Positions 17,429 through 25,474 of a DNA stretch of 29,144 nucleotides are shown piece by piece. The notes beneath the pieces are model-generated. The model was not told the origin of the DNA and did not search any database. It saw nothing but the letters and a program-made list of their open reading frames with translations. The stretch's first letter is position 1; the number at the start of each line of letters is the position of its first letter. The stretch is taken from the NCBI GenBank assembly GCA_002338655.1, contig DDIU01000035.1, forward strand, positions 1 through 29,144, given 5' to 3'. The translations under genes were made by a program, and so were the position numbers. This DNA is from Flammeovirgaceae bacterium UBA1842 (lineage in GTDB: Bacteria > Bacteroidota > Bacteroidia > Cytophagales > Cyclobacteriaceae).

Positions 17429-18007
17429 TTAAACAGTTGGCTTCTCAAACTCGGGACAGTCAAGGCGCAACTCTTTGTCAATCAGTGGTTTCTTTAAATA
17501 ATGACAATAATGACCACTTTGGTTTTGTTCGTAAAACCGGCAACCAAAGCAAGTTCTTTGTACAGTTAATATACCGCCCCGGTTAAGCTGGAAAATAAGA
17601 TGGGTCAATGTATTGTACATCAATTTTAGATTTGTTTCATCTAGGTTGTCCAGTACATTTTCAAGTGGCAGGGAATAAGTGTCTAAATCCTTTACCATTT
17701 CATTGCCACTTTCAGAAAGCAAGAGGGTATAACTTCTGCTATCTGTAGAAGAGTATTCTTTCTCTACAAACCCTTTTTTGTCCAATATTTTAATGGCGTC
17801 ACTAATCGTGGGCTTAGTCACATTGAACTCTTTAGCCAAGTGGCTTACATTACACAGCTCAGCCTTGTGTTTTAAAACAAACAATAGGATTTGTATCTGA
17901 ATAGGGCTGACCCCATGGATTTTGGCTTTTTCCCAAAGTAATGACTTGAAAGCCTCTGAGATTCTTTCCAGCCCTATAATGATATTGCTTTTTAGTTGTT
18001 GATCCAT
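17429..18007 (-). CDS. MarR-family regulator with C-terminal four-cysteine cluster
   Basis: The 192-residue product has a MarR winged-helix core (about 20-140): VSHLAKEFNVTKPTISDAIK is the DNA-reading helix pair, followed by the wing (KEYSSTDSRSYTLLL). Unusually for MarR, a ~40-residue tail carries Cys153, Cys156, Cys168 and Cys184 (RTCFGCRFYE, HYCHYL, LRLDCPEFE), a CX2C-X11-C-X15-C pattern suited to binding an Fe-S cluster or zinc. A metal- or redox-switched repressor is therefore likely (inference). Its own promoter region (18042-18059) contains the 13-bp palindrome that also precedes the two neighbouring units, so it probably represses itself and them. Start: the ATG at 18007, 35 nt after the -7 box. 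Confidence 0.9.
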   Translation of the reverse strand: MDQQLKSNIIIGLERISEAFKSLLWEKAKIHGVSPIQIQILLFVLKHKAELCNVSHLAKEFNVTKPTISDAIKILDKKGFVEKEYSSTDSRSYTLLLSESGNEMVKDLDTYSLPLENVLDNLDETNLKLMYNTLTHLIFQLNRGGILTVQRTCFGCRFYEQNQSGHYCHYLKKPLIDKELRLDCPEFEKPTV

Positions 18008-18041
18008 ATAAAAATGCCTGTAAAGCCAATGGCGATACAGG

Positions 18042-18059
18042 CAAAGTTAGTAATCCTAA
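18042..18059 (-). promoter_or_regulatory. Promoter and operator of the MarR gene
   Basis: Reading the - strand, TAACTTTG (18049-18042) is an exact TAnnTTTG -7 box, with TTTA 19 nt upstream as a weak -33. The near palindrome TTAGGATTACTAA (18059-18047) runs into the -7 box. It is one mismatch from the ideal TTAGGAnTCCTAA and shares its pattern with 19083-19095 and 19393-19405. A repressor bound here would block polymerase. Confidence 0.7.
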
Positions 18060-18074
18060 TTATTAAGTTAAAGA

Positions 18075-18338
18075 CTAATCGCAATTTTGCATTTCTATAA
18101 TAGAAAATCCGCTTTCTAAAATAGCTGATTCCAATTCTGGATTAGCATGTTCAATGTGACAAAAAGAGCAGGATTTGGAGTTTATCTCACCTGTATCAAA
18201 GGATTTTGTAGATAAATAAGTCTTTCCAAATTCAAAAACTTTTTTAGTGTCTTCCATTGCACTATCTACGAGTATGTCAAAATGCATTATTTTGCCATCT
18301 GCCCGTGCTACATAAGTATCCCAAACTGCAACTTCCAT
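18075..18338 (-). CDS. DUF2024 family protein
   Basis: The 87-residue product matches the small DUF2024 family from start to end: MEVAVWDTYVARADGKIMHFDI at the N-terminus (here split as MEVAVWDTYV and KIMHFDI), FEFGKTYL in the middle, then the conserved SKSCSFCHIEHANPE with Cys57, Cys60, His61 and His64, and the end FSIIEMQNC with Cys86. The family's function is unknown. The protein has no signal peptide, so the CxxCH is unlikely to bind haem c and more likely holds a metal or acts as a thiol pair. It begins 5 nt after the upstream exported-protein gene, so they are co-transcribed under the 19083 operator. Confidence 0.9.
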   Translation of the reverse strand: MEVAVWDTYVARADGKIMHFDILVDSAMEDTKKVFEFGKTYLSTKSFDTGEINSKSCSFCHIEHANPELESAILESGFSIIEMQNCD

Positions 18339-18343
18339 AAGCG

Positions 18344-19060
18344 TTATTTAACGGTGTAAGGTAAAGATAAATTGCCACTGGCTACACTGTAAACTTTGTA
18401 TACGCCAAGCATTGGTTTTTCCATATCCTCGGTATTTACCTGCATGTAAGCGGCAACGCCATCGTAGCTAAATTGATGTTTATTGCTCATTCTGTAATCG
18501 GGAACCACCACTCTTATTACATTCCCTTTTGTGATTACCTGAAATCCGGGAGAATCCATATACATAGGCATTCCTGGATTGGTCGGTGGCAAGATCACGG
18601 TTGCATCACCTTTTTCAAACTGCTTTACAGACAAACCGCCTTCTACTCTTTTGTCCTCAGTTAATACCACCCAATGCGGATGCCATATTATACCATCGTT
18701 ATCATATTTTGAATCTGCATTCTCATCCCAAAGCGGTGTATCATCAAAGTCAGGATGGGAGGTTAATGCTAAGGCTACTATTCCGTCTGTCTGCCCAAAG
18801 CCAACATCTGTTGATTTGAGTGAGGTTGGGAATACGTAGCCCAATACAGGGGCACCGTTCAGTTGCCCTGCGGGTGTAGGCGTTGTTTTTCCAGCTTCGC
18901 CTTTTACTGTTATTTCCCAAATAGTAGCAGCGAGATCTGCATTGTGTTTCACCTCTACTTTCACAATTTGAAAATTGTCGTTGTCATAATTGCTGCATTT
19001 ATTGCAGGCCATCACTGTAGAGGTAACGAAGATGATGGCAAGTGTTAAAATCTGTTTCAT
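18344..19060 (-). CDS. Exported protein with CNKC and WHPHW motifs, unknown function
   Basis: The 238-residue product has a signal peptide ending STVMAC; Cys19 could be a lipidated lipobox Cys, or the cleavage may leave a mature CNKC start (Cys19, Cys22). The mature protein is largely beta (QIVKVEVKHNADLAATIWEI) with DGIIWHPHWVVLTED around His127 and His129, and VIRVVVPDYRMSNKHQFSYD later. The paired His and Cys residues could bind copper or another metal, which is inference. I do not recognise a named family. It leads a two-gene unit with the DUF2024 gene, and a palindromic operator lies 22 nt before its start codon. Confidence 0.8.
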   Translation of the reverse strand: MKQILTLAIIFVTSTVMACNKCSNYDNDNFQIVKVEVKHNADLAATIWEITVKGEAGKTTPTPAGQLNGAPVLGYVFPTSLKSTDVGFGQTDGIVALALTSHPDFDDTPLWDENADSKYDNDGIIWHPHWVVLTEDKRVEGGLSVKQFEKGDATVILPPTNPGMPMYMDSPGFQVITKGNVIRVVVPDYRMSNKHQFSYDGVAAYMQVNTEDMEKPMLGVYKVYSVASGNLSLPYTVK

Positions 19061-19082
19061 TGTATATAAATTTTATTTAAAA

Positions 19083-19095
19083 TAAGGATTCCTAA
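19083..19095. promoter_or_regulatory. MarR-type operator before the exported-protein/DUF2024 operon
   Basis: The + strand reads TAAGGATTCCTAA, a 13-bp near palindrome. With the next three bases (CTA) it matches 15 of 16 positions at 19393-19408. It lies 22-35 nt upstream of the ATG at 19060, next to a weak TATTTTAA -7-like box on the - strand. The site is therefore positioned to block expression. Confidence 0.7.
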
Positions 19096-19113
19096 CTATA
19101 TAAATTAAATTTT

Positions 19114-19347
19114 TTATCCTTTAACATCGGCCATAGAAGCACCAAAATTAAGATGTAGGACATTTCCTGTTGGTGTTAATAAAGCTGGAACAGACTTGAT
19201 CCCTGCTTTCTCTGCTTCATCTATTCTGTTTCTAGTTTCTCCTAAGTGTACCACCTCTACTTGAGACTTGTCGATAAGAGATAGGATTTCTTGTTCTGCG
19301 TTTACACATACTGGACATCCGGCATGATAGAAAATTGATTTTGACAT
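19114..19347 (-). CDS. Glutaredoxin/thioredoxin-like protein with CPVC motif
   Basis: This 77-residue thioredoxin-fold protein begins with FYHAGCPVCVNAEQ, an N-terminal CxxC active site (Cys11, Cys14). A VEVVHLGE strand, the cis-Pro loop KSVPALLTP and a final strand (VLHLNFGAS) follow. Length and order fit a glutaredoxin-like disulfide reductase of the cytoplasm. It is a single-gene unit driven by the promoter at 19384-19414, which encloses the palindromic operator. Its neighbours all carry paired Cys motifs, suggesting a thiol or metal role. Confidence 0.88.
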   Translation of the reverse strand: MSKSIFYHAGCPVCVNAEQEILSLIDKSQVEVVHLGETRNRIDEAEKAGIKSVPALLTPTGNVLHLNFGASMADVKG

Positions 19348-19383
19348 AATAAAAATATTTAGGTTATGACATTATTGTCGATA

Positions 19384-19414
19384 CAAATATAGTAAGGAAT
19401 CCTAACTAACAAAA
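19384..19414 (-). promoter_or_regulatory. Promoter with embedded operator for the CPVC gene
   Basis: On the - strand TTTTG (19414-19410) and TATATTTG (19391-19384) are textbook Bacteroidota -33 and -7 boxes, separated by 18 nt. The palindrome TTAGGATTCCTTA (19405-19393) fills the spacer. That is the classic place for repressor control, and the match to the sites at 19083 and 18047 points to the local MarR protein. Confidence 0.8.
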
Positions 19415-19486
19415 TATTTCTAAAATATTTTCCCGATTTGATTATATTTATAATGCACTTGATTAGTGCGTTAAACTAAAATTCTT

Positions 19487-22255
19487 ATGAAACCATCGAA
19501 TAGAAATAGTATTGCGAAACTATCAGGACTTGCTCTAATATTGTCTATTGCGCTCTTTGGGATTGTATTATCATTGAAAAAAAAGGATAAAGTGGCCATT
19601 CAATTTTTAGATGGGCCCGACAAGGCCTTGCTTCAGAATGCCTATATGATAAAAGATCCGAATGAAAACAGAATACCTTATGAAAGGTTGAAACAACTGA
19701 GGTCAAATAGCTCATTTGCCCGAAATCAAGAAGAATCAAGGGATTTTAATTGGAAAAATATTGATACGGAATATCCAGGCCGGTCTAGGGCCCTTTATTT
19801 CCAATCCACTACTCAAACTTTATATTCCGGGGCTATTACAGGAGGGTTGTGGAAAAACACCGATTATAAAAGCAATTCAAAATGGGAAAATATCATTGGA
19901 TTTAATGGGGTAGCGGTTAACTGCATTGCTCCAGACCCTAATGATGAGAACATAATTTATATCGGGACAGGGGAGTCATTTACTGCTTTTACGAACTATA
20001 GAGAATCCACTGGTTTGGGCAATGGAATATTTAAATCCACTGATGGCGGCACTAAGTGGGATAGAATAGATGCGACTGATGGGTTTTACTATGTAAATGA
20101 TTTGGTTGTGAGAAATGAAGAAGGCGTAAGCGTTCTATATGCCGCTGTTGGTTCGGGGGAGTACAGGGGCAGAACGTTTGTTCAGGAAGGTCTTTATCGC
20201 TCAGCTGATCAAGGTAATACCTGGAGTCAGGTTTTACCAAAAATTCCTGGTTCAGAAGAACTTTATCAAGTAGCAGATATAGAGATTGCCAGCAACGGAA
20301 GGATGTTTTTGGGTACTATGAGAAACTCAAAAAATAATGGAGGATCAATAGTTTTATATAGTGATGACGCAGTTAACTGGAATGTTTACAATGGTTTTAA
20401 TAACTGGGTATCGGGCCAAGGCGGTTATTATGCCGGTAGATCATTAATCAAAGCTGCGCCTTCTAACCCCAATCATATATATGCTGTATTCTCAATGGGA
20501 AGTGAAAACAACCTAGATCAGTTAAGGGATTTTTATACCGAAATATGGCAAAGTTTGGACGGAGGGCTGAATTGGTCAATGATACCCTCATCAGAAAGTA
20601 TAGGCGTGTTCTCGTTGCCTTGGCATGCGATGGCCTTAGCTATCGACCCCAACAACGAAAACAAGATCATTGTGGGTGGTTTGGATGTCTATGTGTTAAA
20701 CGATGCCTCCTCTCCGGACATTTCTTATTTCGATTGGATTTATTTATCCAATTGGGCATCTAAATTTTATGCAGCCACACCCGGCATATCAGCTGAAGAA
20801 AAACAAGCATATCTAGATCGATATGTCCATGCAGATATCCATGATATTCAATTCATTGGCGGAAGTTCAGATGAGGTTCTGATTACTACTGATGGTGGTG
20901 TTTTTTATTCCTCGAACATGGGCTTGACTAATTCAATTGATCCAGAAAATCCAGTTCAGGAATTTCCTGTTTTCAAAACCCCTAATAATGGATTGAACAC
21001 CTCTCAATATTATTATGCAAGCCTTCATCCCGGAAAGGGTAGAATGGAATTTATTGGGGGTCTTCAGGATAATGGAAGTATTTATAAAAACTTTACGACT
21101 GGGGTGAATAATGAACAGAATATTTCAGGTGGTGATGGTGGCTATAGTTTTTTTGATAGTGACAATGATAACCTGAAGATCACAACCGTGTATGGTAATC
21201 GTTTTTATATCCATATTGGTAATACGACCTACAGTTACGGAATCATTAATGGATTATTTGTAAACCCTATGGACTATGATGACGAATCGAATTTGATATA
21301 TTCCAATACAGCTACAAGTAGCTATGGAGGACTTTACACTTCTCTAAAAGGCAGATACTATGATACTCTTGAAGTTATTAATGTAAATAAGTATCTGGTC
21401 ACAGATGATTTGGGTCTGGATACCTTGGAATTTGTAAAATTGAATGCCGGTCTAGAAGAAGCGATTACAGCAATTAGATTGGTAAGATCATCCGCTCCGC
21501 TCAACAAAACTGCTATAATTGGGACAGAAAATGGTCAGGTTTTTAAGGTAGAAGGACTGCCTTATGAAGCAATTTCTACTAAGATTGATGATTCAAAACT
21601 GCCTATTGGTTACATTTCGTCCATCGATGTGGGATCTGATGTGAACACCATATTGGTAACGATTTCAAACTTTGGATTACCTTCTGTTTGGATAACTACA
21701 GATGGAGGTTCTACCTGGTCTGATATTGAAAGAAATTTGCCAGATATGCCCGTAAGATGGGGCCGCCTTAATCCATCAGATGATAATAAGGTGATCATAG
21801 CTACAGAAATGGGGGTTTGGGGATTGGAAAATGTGGAAAGTGAGAATGAAGAATGGAAAAGTTACAATATAGGTTTGCCATTGATAAGGGTAGATATGAT
21901 TGATTTAAGGGCATCTGATAACACCATTCTGGCTGCTACGCATGGTCAAGGTATTTTTATTGGGAATTATCGTCAGGACGGAATAGAGGTTGTTGGCGTT
22001 GATCAAAATCAAATTGAAAACAATAAAATATTATTCTACCCAAATCCGGTCAAGGACGTTTTATACGTGCCAAAAACGTCTGGGATTAGTAACGTTAAGG
22101 TATTTGACATGCAGGGTAAGCTTGTGCTTTCCTCATTAATTAGCCCTGATCAATCTATAAATGTCGGTACGCTAGCTACTGGTACCTTTATTGTAAAAGG
22201 ATATGATGTACGTGGTAAGGAAATAGCTCTTCAAAAAATTATAAGGACAAGATAG
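19487..22255 (+). CDS. T9SS-secreted BNR/Asp-box beta-propeller protein
   Basis: The 922-residue product has an N-terminal hydrophobic export segment (about 13-30) after a basic start. The body carries repeated Asp-box loops of sialidase/VPS10-like propellers: STDGGTKWD, SADQGNTWS, SLDGGLNWS, TTDGGVFYS and TTDGGSTWS. The last ~75 residues (from about 848) are a type A T9SS sorting domain: ILFYPNPVKDVLYV, VKVFDMQGKLV, then GTFIVKGYDVRGKEI and a basic end. The protein should be exported by Sec, then carried across the outer membrane by T9SS and released or anchored. I see no sialidase catalytic set, so an adhesive or carbohydrate-binding role is as likely as an enzyme. It converges with the CLC gene, with one base between stop codons. 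Confidence 0.92.
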   Translation: MKPSNRNSIAKLSGLALILSIALFGIVLSLKKKDKVAIQFLDGPDKALLQNAYMIKDPNENRIPYERLKQLRSNSSFARNQEESRDFNWKNIDTEYPGRSRALYFQSTTQTLYSGAITGGLWKNTDYKSNSKWENIIGFNGVAVNCIAPDPNDENIIYIGTGESFTAFTNYRESTGLGNGIFKSTDGGTKWDRIDATDGFYYVNDLVVRNEEGVSVLYAAVGSGEYRGRTFVQEGLYRSADQGNTWSQVLPKIPGSEELYQVADIEIASNGRMFLGTMRNSKNNGGSIVLYSDDAVNWNVYNGFNNWVSGQGGYYAGRSLIKAAPSNPNHIYAVFSMGSENNLDQLRDFYTEIWQSLDGGLNWSMIPSSESIGVFSLPWHAMALAIDPNNENKIIVGGLDVYVLNDASSPDISYFDWIYLSNWASKFYAATPGISAEEKQAYLDRYVHADIHDIQFIGGSSDEVLITTDGGVFYSSNMGLTNSIDPENPVQEFPVFKTPNNGLNTSQYYYASLHPGKGRMEFIGGLQDNGSIYKNFTTGVNNEQNISGGDGGYSFFDSDNDNLKITTVYGNRFYIHIGNTTYSYGIINGLFVNPMDYDDESNLIYSNTATSSYGGLYTSLKGRYYDTLEVINVNKYLVTDDLGLDTLEFVKLNAGLEEAITAIRLVRSSAPLNKTAIIGTENGQVFKVEGLPYEAISTKIDDSKLPIGYISSIDVGSDVNTILVTISNFGLPSVWITTDGGSTWSDIERNLPDMPVRWGRLNPSDDNKVIIATEMGVWGLENVESENEEWKSYNIGLPLIRVDMIDLRASDNTILAATHGQGIFIGNYRQDGIEVVGVDQNQIENNKILFYPNPVKDVLYVPKTSGISNVKVFDMQGKLVLSSLISPDQSINVGTLATGTFIVKGYDVRGKEIALQKIIRTR

Positions 22256-22256
22256 T

Positions 22257-24104
22257 TTACTCCGAATAATCTTTAAGAAGTGCCCGATAATTGGCCAATA
22301 TTTTGGAGCGGCTTACAAAACCAAGAAAGGCACGGTTTTCGTCCAATAGGGGAAGTTGCCAAACGTCAGCCTCATCAAACATTTTGGTTACTTTCATTAC
22401 TGAATCATGCGTTGATATTTCAAATGCAGGATTAATTGTCAATTCACTTACGCTGGTTTCATCAGGGTGTCTTCTTCCCATCAGAAAAGGCCTTAATTGT
22501 TCCCGGGTTAAAATTCCCCAAAACTGTTTGTTACTATCAACCACGGCCATACTATTCTGATCACTGTTCCTGAATTTATACATGACCTCCTCCATACTTT
22601 CGATAGTCCCTATAACGACTGAAGATGGGTTTATACAATCTTTGAGTGGAATATGGGAAAGTATGTTTTGGTCCTGTCGGGTTGTAAATATCTCGCCATC
22701 ATCCGCAAGTTTACGATAAACCGGGTTAATCGGAGAGAAAAACCGATTAATCGTGTAGGCGATTACGGAAACTATCATTAGAGGAATAAACAAATCATAC
22801 CCCGTACTACTTTCTGCAATTAGAAATATGGCCGTTAATGGTGCATAAAGTGCTCCTGACATTACACCTGCCATTCCTACCAACATTAAATTTGTGACGG
22901 GTACATTTTCCATCCCCATAGCGGTTAACACGTACCCAAATAGATAGCCAAGTAAGCCACCTGCAATTAAAGAGGGAGCAAAATTACCGCCATTACCACC
23001 AGAGCTTAATGTAATACTGGTAGCGAAGGCCTTGAACATAACGGCCAATGCCAAAAAGAAAATAATAACTAAATGTGATGGTTCAAAATACCTGAACAGA
23101 CTTTCATGGATCAAATGGTCAATATTGCCTTGATGCAAAATTCGGATATTGGAATACCCTTCTCCGAACAATGGTGGGAATGCCACGCACAAGAGGGAAA
23201 GCAATATCCCACCTACTAAAGCCCTTAATAATACTTGCTTTTTAAACCGACCAAAAAACCGGTGCACCCGTTGGCCTACCACCAAAAAATAGCGTGCATA
23301 TAGGCCAGTAATAACACCAAGCCCAATAAAATAAATAATGTTGATATAATTGAAAGCATCTCGTTCGTGGAGGATAAAAATGGCATCTTCATTAAGAATG
23401 ACACGCGACAAAAGACTCCCACAAATAGCTGCAATAACTAAGGGTATAAAATCTGTAAATACGAGCCCGGTCAGTAATATTTCAAAAGCAAACATGACAC
23501 CTGCAATAGGTGCGTTGAATGCAGCGGCAATACCAGCAGCAGCCCCAGAGGCCAGCAACAACGTCCTTTCTTTGAACCCCAATCGGTAACGTTGTGCATA
23601 ATTGGAACCGAAAGCCGAACCAGTGACAGCAATGGGGGTTTCCAGCCCCGCAGAGCCACCAAAACCCACAGTGACAGCACTCTGTATTATCTGAGAATAC
23701 ATTTTATTTGATTTAATCCTACTTTCATTTTGGGCTATATCTTTCAATACAAATGAAAGCTCTTTGTCCTCTTCAGAATTAAAAAGGTATTTGACAATAA
23801 TGGCCGTTAAAACGATACCCAAGAGTGGAAAAATAGCATAGACCAACAGTCGCTCTTCAAATGCAACGTCTTTTGTAACGAAGGATTGGATATGATGAAC
23901 CAGTGTTTTTAAGAGTACACCAGCCAATCCAGCACTTAAACCAACGAGTACCCCCGATAAAACCAGAAACTGTGAACGGGTAAGTTTGTTTTTTATCCAA
24001 AAAAGTAGAATCTCTACAATATTGAATTTCCTGAACGGGTAGTCACTAAATGCTTTTTTAAAGCGTAAAAAACTGATATAAAGCTTCTTTATCCTGAGAT
24101 TCAT
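22257..24104 (-). CDS. CLC-family chloride channel/transporter with C-terminal CBS pair
   Basis: The 615-residue product has the CLC membrane domain (about 40-460, many hydrophobic helices) and two CBS domains (about 490-610, e.g. SMAVVDSNKQFWGILTREQL and QLPLLDENRAFLGFVSRSKI), which usually sense nucleotides. The gating glutamate is Glu155 in GGSAGLETP, aligning with GREGP. GNGGNFAPSL and YAPLTAIFLIAES supply the other anion-site segments. The internal proton glutamate of exchangers (E203 of the E. coli protein, second E of FIIEEM) is Ile209 here (FAFEIL), so passive chloride conduction or altered coupling is possible. The first-helix GSGIP motif is not recognisable, as in some divergent CLCs. 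It is probably monocistronic. Confidence 0.93.
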   Translation of the reverse strand: MNLRIKKLYISFLRFKKAFSDYPFRKFNIVEILLFWIKNKLTRSQFLVLSGVLVGLSAGLAGVLLKTLVHHIQSFVTKDVAFEERLLVYAIFPLLGIVLTAIIVKYLFNSEEDKELSFVLKDIAQNESRIKSNKMYSQIIQSAVTVGFGGSAGLETPIAVTGSAFGSNYAQRYRLGFKERTLLLASGAAAGIAAAFNAPIAGVMFAFEILLTGLVFTDFIPLVIAAICGSLLSRVILNEDAIFILHERDAFNYINIIYFIGLGVITGLYARYFLVVGQRVHRFFGRFKKQVLLRALVGGILLSLLCVAFPPLFGEGYSNIRILHQGNIDHLIHESLFRYFEPSHLVIIFFLALAVMFKAFATSITLSSGGNGGNFAPSLIAGGLLGYLFGYVLTAMGMENVPVTNLMLVGMAGVMSGALYAPLTAIFLIAESSTGYDLFIPLMIVSVIAYTINRFFSPINPVYRKLADDGEIFTTRQDQNILSHIPLKDCINPSSVVIGTIESMEEVMYKFRNSDQNSMAVVDSNKQFWGILTREQLRPFLMGRRHPDETSVSELTINPAFEISTHDSVMKVTKMFDEADVWQLPLLDENRAFLGFVSRSKILANYRALLKDYSE

Positions 24105-24203
24105 TAATTGTGCTTACCAAGTGTAAATGCACACAAAGCTTGATTATTTTCGGCTTTTATTCAAGATGTTAGGCCATTCATTTATGCAAACGCCCAATTA
24201 ATC

Positions 24204-24734
24204 TTAAAGACTTAGCCTGAATCCAAATACAGGTAGATTACCTTGCATAAAATCCAGATCATTTGACCTTGTAAAGCCCATGTGCTCATACATTTTCCAG
24301 GCTATCTGCATTGACTTTGTGGAGTGTATAATCATTTGGTTTAGGTTTTCCTCCTTTGCTTTTTGGATACACGCCATAGAAAGGAGCTTGCCAAGGCCTT
24401 TTCCTCTAGCTGTTGGATCAACAGCTAGAAGACGAAAGCCAGCTGCATTTTTTACCTGAGGGGCCGTACCTCCAGACCGATAATATTTCATGTCTCCAAT
24501 ATATACCACTCCACCACCAATGTGGCCACTGCCGTCAACTGCTATCAGCAGTTTGGTCTTTGGATCTTTTGTAAGCCTGCCAATATCAGCGAGCATAGTA
24601 TAATAAGCAGGCATCTCTTCTTTTGAAGGAAAACCTTCCAATTGTGAATAAACTTGCACCATTAATTGGCCAATTAAATGAAATTCATTTTTATTAGCTT
24701 CACGAACAGTGTAGGGCTGATTCACTATTGGCAA
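24204..24734 (-). CDS. GNAT-family N-acetyltransferase
   Basis: The 176-residue product has a standard GNAT layout: YTVREANKNEF opens strand 1, then helices, strand 4 ending in FRLLAVDPTARGKGLGKLL with the acetyl-CoA pyrophosphate loop ARGKGLG, and a YEHMGFTR motif near the end. The substrate is not predictable. Its start overlaps the end of the upstream secreted-protein gene by 10 nt, so the two are translationally coupled. Confidence 0.92.
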   Translation of the reverse strand: MPIVNQPYTVREANKNEFHLIGQLMVQVYSQLEGFPSKEEMPAYYTMLADIGRLTKDPKTKLLIAVDGSGHIGGGVVYIGDMKYYRSGGTAPQVKNAAGFRLLAVDPTARGKGLGKLLSMACIQKAKEENLNQMIIHSTKSMQIAWKMYEHMGFTRSNDLDFMQGNLPVFGFRLSL

Positions 24735-25321
24735 TTATTATATTCCTCAAGAATTACATCGATATTAAGCCTTCCAACGACACCATCAAGTATTTTTGCT
24801 TTTAGTGCGTTACAATCTTCAAAATATGTGGAGAATACTTCAGAAAAATCTTTCTTTCTGATCCATTTGAAATCTTTTTCACCTGTTTTACGGAAATAGA
24901 GGTCGGTACTGGTGGAAGTATAATTAGATGACCCGTTAACCCCACCTGGGCCATACATTGAGTAGGCAGTAGAAACAGTCATACTTTTGTATAAACTAAC
25001 TTTTTGTCCTTCTACAATGACTTGATAAAAGGAAGCCATATTAGCAGCAAATTTATTATCATCATACCCAAATTCGATAAGCTCGCTTGGCAGGTATTTC
25101 ACCAAACTGCCATCCAGCTTTACAAAACTGACCTCAGCATATTGCCGGGCGGCATTGTAGAAGTCTTTGATTAGCCCTTCTGTTTTTACAGAATCATTGG
25201 TAATGACATAGCCTTCCTTGTATTTGTTTTTGGCTTTTAACTTTTGGTATTTCGCAGATTCCTGAGCGTAGCTAGAAATTGACAGCGCTAGTACTAGTAG
25301 TAGTGTGATTGATTGTTTCAT
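24725..25321 (-). CDS. Secreted protein of unknown function
   Basis: The 198-residue product has a Sec signal peptide (about residues 1-19, SSYAQ). The mature part begins with a charged segment, then GYVITNDSVKTEGLI and VSFVKLDGSLVKYLPSELIE, a pattern I associate with small Bacteroidota secreted proteins that lack a named function. A Ser/Thr/Gly/Tyr-rich loop (YSMYGPGGVNGSSNYTSTST) sits mid-protein. Two Cys occur near the end. It is the first gene of a two-gene unit with the acetyltransferase. Confidence 0.72.
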   Translation of the reverse strand: MKQSITLLLVLALSISSYAQESAKYQKLKAKNKYKEGYVITNDSVKTEGLIKDFYNAARQYAEVSFVKLDGSLVKYLPSELIEFGYDDNKFAANMASFYQVIVEGQKVSLYKSMTVSTAYSMYGPGGVNGSSNYTSTSTDLYFRKTGEKDFKWIRKKDFSEVFSTYFEDCNALKAKILDGVVGRLNIDVILEEYNNCQ

Positions 25322-25474
25322 AGGTCTAAATTATGCCAAACCTTTATTAGTGGCAAGGTAAAGCCATTTGATATTTTCATATCCCATTTCAGCATCTCTC
25401 GAATAGGACACCGAGGCAACTTATTCTAACTCAGAGTCCCTTGCAGGAGATTAGGGAAGCCGGGAGAGACAGCC

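Noticed and set aside
18150..18172. CxxCH of the DUF2024 protein as a cytochrome c haem site
   Set aside because: The protein has no export signal, and the motif is part of a conserved family block in a cytoplasmic protein.
18473..18839. Open + strand frames opposite the exported CNKC protein
   Set aside because: They have no recognisable protein features and lie fully antisense to a gene with a signal peptide and good context.
23630..23660. Loss of the gating glutamate in the CLC protein
   Set aside because: A first alignment put Ala at that place, but GGSAGLETP lines up with GGSVGREGP and keeps Glu155.
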